A DNA stretch of 24,949 nt from an uncultured Lachnospiraceae bacterium (GTDB lineage Bacteria > Bacillota_A > Clostridia > Lachnospirales > Lachnospiraceae), in NCBI GenBank assembly GCA_910585655.1, contig CAJUFW010000005.1, forward strand, positions 20,520-45,468, given 5' to 3'. A model generated the notes under the pieces. That model made no database searches. It saw only the letters and a list, made by a program, of their open reading frames with translations, and was not told where the DNA came from. Within the stretch, counting starts at the first letter, position 1; each line of letters opens with the position of its first letter. Shown here piece after piece: positions 21,591 to 24,949 of this stretch. The translations under genes and the position numbers were made by a program.

Positions 21591-23568
21591 AATAAGAATG
21601 AAAGAGCTGATACAAAAGCTAGATGAAGCGGCTCGTGCCTATTACCAGGAGAGCCGGGAGATTATGAGTAATCTGGAGTACGACAGCTTATACGACGAGC
21701 TGGTATCTTTAGAGGAGCAGACAGGAATCGTATTGGCAGGGAGTCCGACGAAAAAGGTGGGTTATGAAATTGTCAGCGAGCTGCCGAAGGAACGCCATAG
21801 TGAGCCGAGACTTTCTTTGGATAAGACCAAGGAGGTCACGGTACTGGAAGAATTTCTGAAAGAACAGGAGGGAGTGCTTTCCTGGAAGTTGGACGGGCTG
21901 ACGATTGTACTGTTTTATGAAAACGGAGAATTGGTAAAGGCACTGACCCGCGGAAACGGTGAGATCGGCGAGGTGGTGACGCCAAATGCCAGAACATTTG
22001 TCAATCTGCCGCTGCAGATTCCCTATAAAGGAAATTTGTCCGTCCGCGGCGAGGCAGTGATTCACTATTCGGATTTTAAACGCTTGAATGAGGAAATCGA
22101 GAATGCAGAGGCACGGTATAAAAATCCAAGAAATCTGTGTAGTGGCTCCGTGCGGCAGCTCAATACGGAGATTACGGCGAAGCGAAGCGTAAATTTTTGC
22201 GCCTATGAGCTGCTGACGGCGGACGAGGTGGAGTTTCATAATGCAAGGATGGAGCAGTTGGCTTTTTTGACAGAACAAGGTTTTGAGGTAGTAGAGCATG
22301 AACTGGTGACGGCAGAAACCGTAGCCGAATCTGTAGCCGGATTTTCAGAGCGGATTTTAAACTATGATATTCCGTCGGACGGTCTGGTACTGACTTATAA
22401 CGATATCGACTATGGAATCAGTCTGGGCAGGACGTCCAAATTTCCGCGGCATTCTCTGGCGTTTAAATGGCAGGATGAAACAGCGGAAACCATCTTGCGG
22501 GAAATAGAGTGGAGCGCTTCCCGGACGGGGCTTATCAATCCGGTTGCTATTTTTGATCCGATAGAGTTAGAGGGGACGACCGTATCAAGAGCGAGTGTCC
22601 ATAACGTCAGTATTATGGAAAGTCTCAAATTGGGAATCGGAGATCGGATACAGGTGTATAAAGCCAATATGATCATTCCGCAGATTGCAGAAAATTTGAC
22701 AGAGAGCGGAAGCTGTCAGCCGCCGGAGAGCTGCCCGGTATGCGGCGGTCAGACGGAGGTGCGCCAGGAAAATGACGTACGGGTACTCTATTGCATCAAC
22801 CCGGATTGTATGGCAAAGAAAATGAAAGGTCTGTCCCTGTTTGTATCCAGGGATGCGATGGATATAGAAGGATTGTCAGAAGCTACCATTGAAAAGCTGA
22901 TGGAGCGGAACCTTTTGCATGATCTGGCTGATTTGTTCCGCCTCAAGGAGCATGGCGAAGTGATTACAGAAATGGAGGGTTTTGGAGAACGCTCCTATCA
23001 GAAGCTTTGTGAAGCGATTGAGAAAGCGCGTCATACAACGCTGGTACGTCTGCTTTACAGCCTGGGGATTCCGGGGGTAGGTCTTGCCGGAGCGAAACTG
23101 CTCTCCCGTCATTTTTCCGGAGACATCCATCGGATTATGGAAGCGGAGGCAGAGGAGTTGACGGAGATCGACGGAATCGGACCGATTCTGGCAGAAGGTG
23201 TAGTGACTTTTTTCCGATCTCCAAAGAACCGCCAGACGATAGAAGACTTGCTTCGAGAGGTAGAGCTAGAGCAGGAAGTTCAGGAAGAGGAACAGCCGCT
23301 TTCCGGAAAGGTATTTGTGATTACGGGCAGCTTGGTACAGTTTGAAAACCGCAATGCCTTAAAGGAATATATTGAAAGAAGAGGCGGCAAGGTGACAGGC
23401 TCAGTCAGCAATAAGACAAGCTATTTGATCAACAATGACAATACTTCCTCCTCTTCTAAAAATAAAAAAGCAGCGGAGCTGGGGATTCCGATTCTCACAG
23501 AAGAGGAATTTTTAAAGCTGGAAGCAAAGCAGGACGCAGTTCCGGAAGAGGTATCGGACGAGGAATAA
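21577..23568 (+). CDS. ligA: NAD+-dependent DNA ligase
   Basis: 663 residues, a full-length LigA that seals nicks with NAD+ as adenylate donor. Domain Ia has YYQESREIMSNLEYDSLYDEL. The adenylation motif WKLDGLTIVLF carries the AMP-accepting Lys104. The OB region has RASVHNVSI and KANMIIPQIAENL. The zinc finger is CPVCGG...CINPDC. Helix-hairpin-helix repeats lie around GIPGVGLAGAKLL and IDGIGPILAEG, and a BRCT domain ends the protein (GKVFVITGSL, ERRGGKVTGSVSNKTSYLI). GGAGG is 6 nt before the ATG, inside the 3' end of rluF. The sequence is of the form I associate with Lachnospiraceae. It is likely the essential housekeeping copy, second in the rluF-ligA-metA unit. Confidence 0.97.
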   Translation: MSADRIRMKELIQKLDEAARAYYQESREIMSNLEYDSLYDELVSLEEQTGIVLAGSPTKKVGYEIVSELPKERHSEPRLSLDKTKEVTVLEEFLKEQEGVLSWKLDGLTIVLFYENGELVKALTRGNGEIGEVVTPNARTFVNLPLQIPYKGNLSVRGEAVIHYSDFKRLNEEIENAEARYKNPRNLCSGSVRQLNTEITAKRSVNFCAYELLTADEVEFHNARMEQLAFLTEQGFEVVEHELVTAETVAESVAGFSERILNYDIPSDGLVLTYNDIDYGISLGRTSKFPRHSLAFKWQDETAETILREIEWSASRTGLINPVAIFDPIELEGTTVSRASVHNVSIMESLKLGIGDRIQVYKANMIIPQIAENLTESGSCQPPESCPVCGGQTEVRQENDVRVLYCINPDCMAKKMKGLSLFVSRDAMDIEGLSEATIEKLMERNLLHDLADLFRLKEHGEVITEMEGFGERSYQKLCEAIEKARHTTLVRLLYSLGIPGVGLAGAKLLSRHFSGDIHRIMEAEAEELTEIDGIGPILAEGVVTFFRSPKNRQTIEDLLREVELEQEVQEEEQPLSGKVFVITGSLVQFENRNALKEYIERRGGKVTGSVSNKTSYLINNDNTSSSSKNKKAAELGIPILTEEEFLKLEAKQDAVPEEVSDEE

Positions 23569-23601
23569 TGTCTGCGCAGATAAAAACAGGGGGTGGACGG
23601 T

Positions 23602-24519
23602 ATGCCGATTAAGGTGCAGAGTAATTTACCGGCAAAGAAAATCTTAGAGGATGAAAACATTTTTATGATGGATGAGCGGGTGGCAGCAGTACAGGACATC
23701 CGTCCGTTAGAGATTGCGATTTTAAATCTGATGCCGCTGAAGGAAGATACAGAGGTACAGCTTTTACGTAGCCTTTCCAATACGCCCTTACAGGTCAACG
23801 TGACATTTCTGACTACGAGCAGTTACGTTGGAAAAAATACGCCTTCTAGCCATCTGGATAAATTTTATCTGACATTTGAGGAGATCAAGAAACAGAAATT
23901 TGACGGTTTGATTATCACTGGAGCGCCTGTGGAGCAGATGGCGTTTGAAGAGGTGGCTTATTGGTCGGAACTGACAGAGATCCTGGATTGGAGCCGTACG
24001 CATGTGACATCTACGTTTCATATTTGCTGGGGAGCGCAGGCGGGCTTATATTATCACTACGGCATACGCAAGCATGTACTCGAAGGAAAGATTTTCGGGG
24101 TATATGAGCATAAAGTCTACAATCGGAGGACACCGTTGGTAAGGGGTTTTGACGATCTCTTTTTCGCTCCCCATTCCAGACATACCGCCATTTACCGGGA
24201 GGACATTGAGCAGATAGAGGAACTGATGATTTTGGCTGCTTCCGAAGAAGCAGGCGTATTTATCTGCATGTCTAAAGATGGTCGGCAGATTTTTGTGCTG
24301 GGGCATCCGGAATATGACCGTGTGACGTTAGATCGGGAGTATCATCGTGATCTGGAAAAAGGGCTTGAGATTTCCATGCCCAAAAATTATTACCCGGAGG
24401 ATCAGGATAAAGAGCGACCGCTGCTGCGGTGGCGGGCTCATGCCAATACCCTTTATACAAATTGGTTGAATTACTATGTGTATCAGGCTACGCCGTATCG
24501 ATTGGATGAGATTTGCTGA
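23602..24519 (+). CDS. metA: Homoserine O-acetyltransferase of the MetA family
   Basis: 305 residues. It activates homoserine for methionine synthesis by acylating its hydroxyl. The catalytic Cys142 lies in TFHICWGAQAGLYYHYG, with His235 and Glu237 in VLGHPEYDRVT. Residue 111 is Glu (TGAPVEQM); from work on this family Glu there goes with acetyl-CoA and Gly with succinyl-CoA, so this enzyme is predicted to use acetyl-CoA despite the MetA name. AGGGGG is 8 nt before ATG 23602; the GTG at 23593 is part of that site and is rejected. It follows ligA by 33 nt with no promoter, SAM riboswitch or T-box, suggesting it is expressed with rluF and ligA. Confidence 0.95.
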   Translation: MPIKVQSNLPAKKILEDENIFMMDERVAAVQDIRPLEIAILNLMPLKEDTEVQLLRSLSNTPLQVNVTFLTTSSYVGKNTPSSHLDKFYLTFEEIKKQKFDGLIITGAPVEQMAFEEVAYWSELTEILDWSRTHVTSTFHICWGAQAGLYYHYGIRKHVLEGKIFGVYEHKVYNRRTPLVRGFDDLFFAPHSRHTAIYREDIEQIEELMILAASEEAGVFICMSKDGRQIFVLGHPEYDRVTLDREYHRDLEKGLEISMPKNYYPEDQDKERPLLRWRAHANTLYTNWLNYYVYQATPYRLDEIC

Positions 24520-24641
24520 ATACTTTGTATTTACTGGCTTTGCGGATATTTTGTGAAATATTTGAATTCTTACTTTTTATAGGAATAGAACTGTCTGGCA
24601 AAATAGAATTTTTATTATTAGAAAGCGGGCAAGGAGATACA

Positions 24642-24662
24642 GCTTCATACGAAGTATTTTTT
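24642..24662 (+). terminator. Weak hairpin and T-run after metA
   Basis: GCTTC-ATAC-GAAGT (24642-24655) followed by ATTTTTT. The 5-bp stem is weak. The remainder of 24520-24693 is AT-rich and holds no convincing gene. Confidence 0.35.
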
Positions 24663-24693
24663 CGTTCTAATGGAATTCCGACAGAAATTCTTG

Positions 24694-24722
24694 TTGCATA
24701 ATGCCAGAAAATGTGTTATATT
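24694..24722 (+). promoter_or_regulatory. Promoter of the toxin-like gene
   Basis: TTGCAT (24694-24699), 17-bp spacer, TATATT (24717-24722). Transcription would begin at or inside the first leader hairpin. Confidence 0.6.
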
Positions 24723-24726
24723 GTCA

Positions 24727-24815
24727 CTATGGGAAACCATAGAGCCAAAGGCGGCTTTACCCCTCTTTTTTCTTCGGAGGGTATATAAATGTCCTCCAGA
24801 TTAGGAAAGGAGGGC
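24727..24815 (+). promoter_or_regulatory. Folded leader with sequestered ribosome binding site
   Basis: CTATGG-GAAA-CCATAG (24727-24742) is a perfect 6-bp stem capped by a GNRA tetraloop. AGCC/GGCT (24743-24756) and CCCTC/GAGGG (24761-24781) follow. Finally GTCCTCC (24791-24797) pairs with GGAGGGC (24809-24815), burying the Shine-Dalgarno sequence of the toxin-like gene. CCCTC at 24761 could also pair with it. Confidence 0.6.
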
Positions 24816-24821
24816 AAAGCA

Positions 24822-24911
24822 ATGTATGTAACATATCAGGACTTACTTTTATTCTGCACATTCATTGTTGCCCTTGTAGGTCTTTGTTATAAGATTTTCA
24901 ACGAATCATGA
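24822..24911 (+). CDS. Putative holin-like small hydrophobic toxin (type I toxin-like)
   Basis: A 29-residue peptide with one membrane helix: a short polar start (MYVTYQD), a hydrophobic core LLLFCTFIVALVGLC, and a short basic/polar end (YKIFNES). The pattern M-x-x-TY-x-x-L followed by a single helix matches the short putative holin-like toxin family common in Firmicutes. GGAGG lies 8 nt before the ATG but is buried in a leader stem, as in type I toxin mRNAs. Family members are usually paired with an antisense or neighbouring RNA antitoxin; the window ends 38 nt after the stop, so none can be seen. Other short membrane peptides cannot be ruled out. Confidence 0.7.
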   Translation: MYVTYQDLLLFCTFIVALVGLCYKIFNES

Positions 24912-24949
24912 AGGGTTATCACAGCCTATAATGAAAATAGGAGGGGGCT

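Noticed and set aside
24513..24701. 62-codon frame after metA.
   Set aside because: It starts inside metA at TTG without a binding site, covers the metA 3' hairpin, and has no recognised similarity.

Overview
The window reads as ordinary chromosome of a Gram-positive anaerobe of the class Clostridia, most likely the family Lachnospiraceae. This rests on strong AGGAGG-type ribosome binding sites, sigma-A promoters with 17-bp spacers, MecA, lipoteichoic acid synthase, SleB- and CwlD-type wall hydrolases, a LigA and an AsnS of the type I recall from that family, an anaerobic sulfatase-maturating enzyme, and tRNA genes without an encoded CCA. No insertion sequence, prophage, CRISPR array, rRNA or replication origin is visible. 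The family assignment comes from remembered protein resemblance, not from a search.

Layout. 1-560: 3' part of a GNAT acetyltransferase gene. 573-2498 (minus): a two-gene operon, anaerobic sulfatase maturase then a TauE/SafE exporter. 2740-4116: a consensus promoter, an SH3-SleB wall hydrolase and its terminator. 4242-5633: asnS. 5662-7251: a MATE efflux pump with a structured, purine-repeat leader. 7256-7329 (minus): an atypical tRNA-Val(GAC). 7473-9602: lipoteichoic acid synthase. 9675-10330 (minus): queT with a folded leader, divergent from a class A penicillin-binding protein (10375-12762) that has a very acidic tail. 12783-13179: a small DUF1858 protein. 13188-14165 (minus): mecA. 14277-16141: a Ser/Thr kinase fused to a degenerate P-loop domain, followed by a 69-residue acidic protein. 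16086-18718: a GH18 hydrolase and a CwlD-like amidase. 18805-19407: a cyclophilin lipoprotein. 19530-19739: tRNA-Arg(CCG). 19855-20719: an unrecognised membrane-anchored protein. 20829-24519: rluF-ligA-metA, tightly packed. 24694-24949: a small hydrophobic toxin-like gene with a strongly folded leader, cut by the window end.

Themes. Much of the window concerns the cell envelope: SleB-type hydrolase, LtaS, class A PBP, GH18 hydrolase, CwlD-type amidase, extracellular PPIase, MATE pump and a kinase that might sense envelope state. They are mostly single-gene units with their own promoters and terminators rather than one operon.

The most unusual material is regulatory: a three-segment alternating hairpin leader before queT, a promoter embedded in a terminator hairpin before the GH18 gene, an unclassified 121-nt inverted-repeat region before the 69-residue protein, and the toxin-like unit at the right edge. 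I found no single large undescribed system; these are the best leads.
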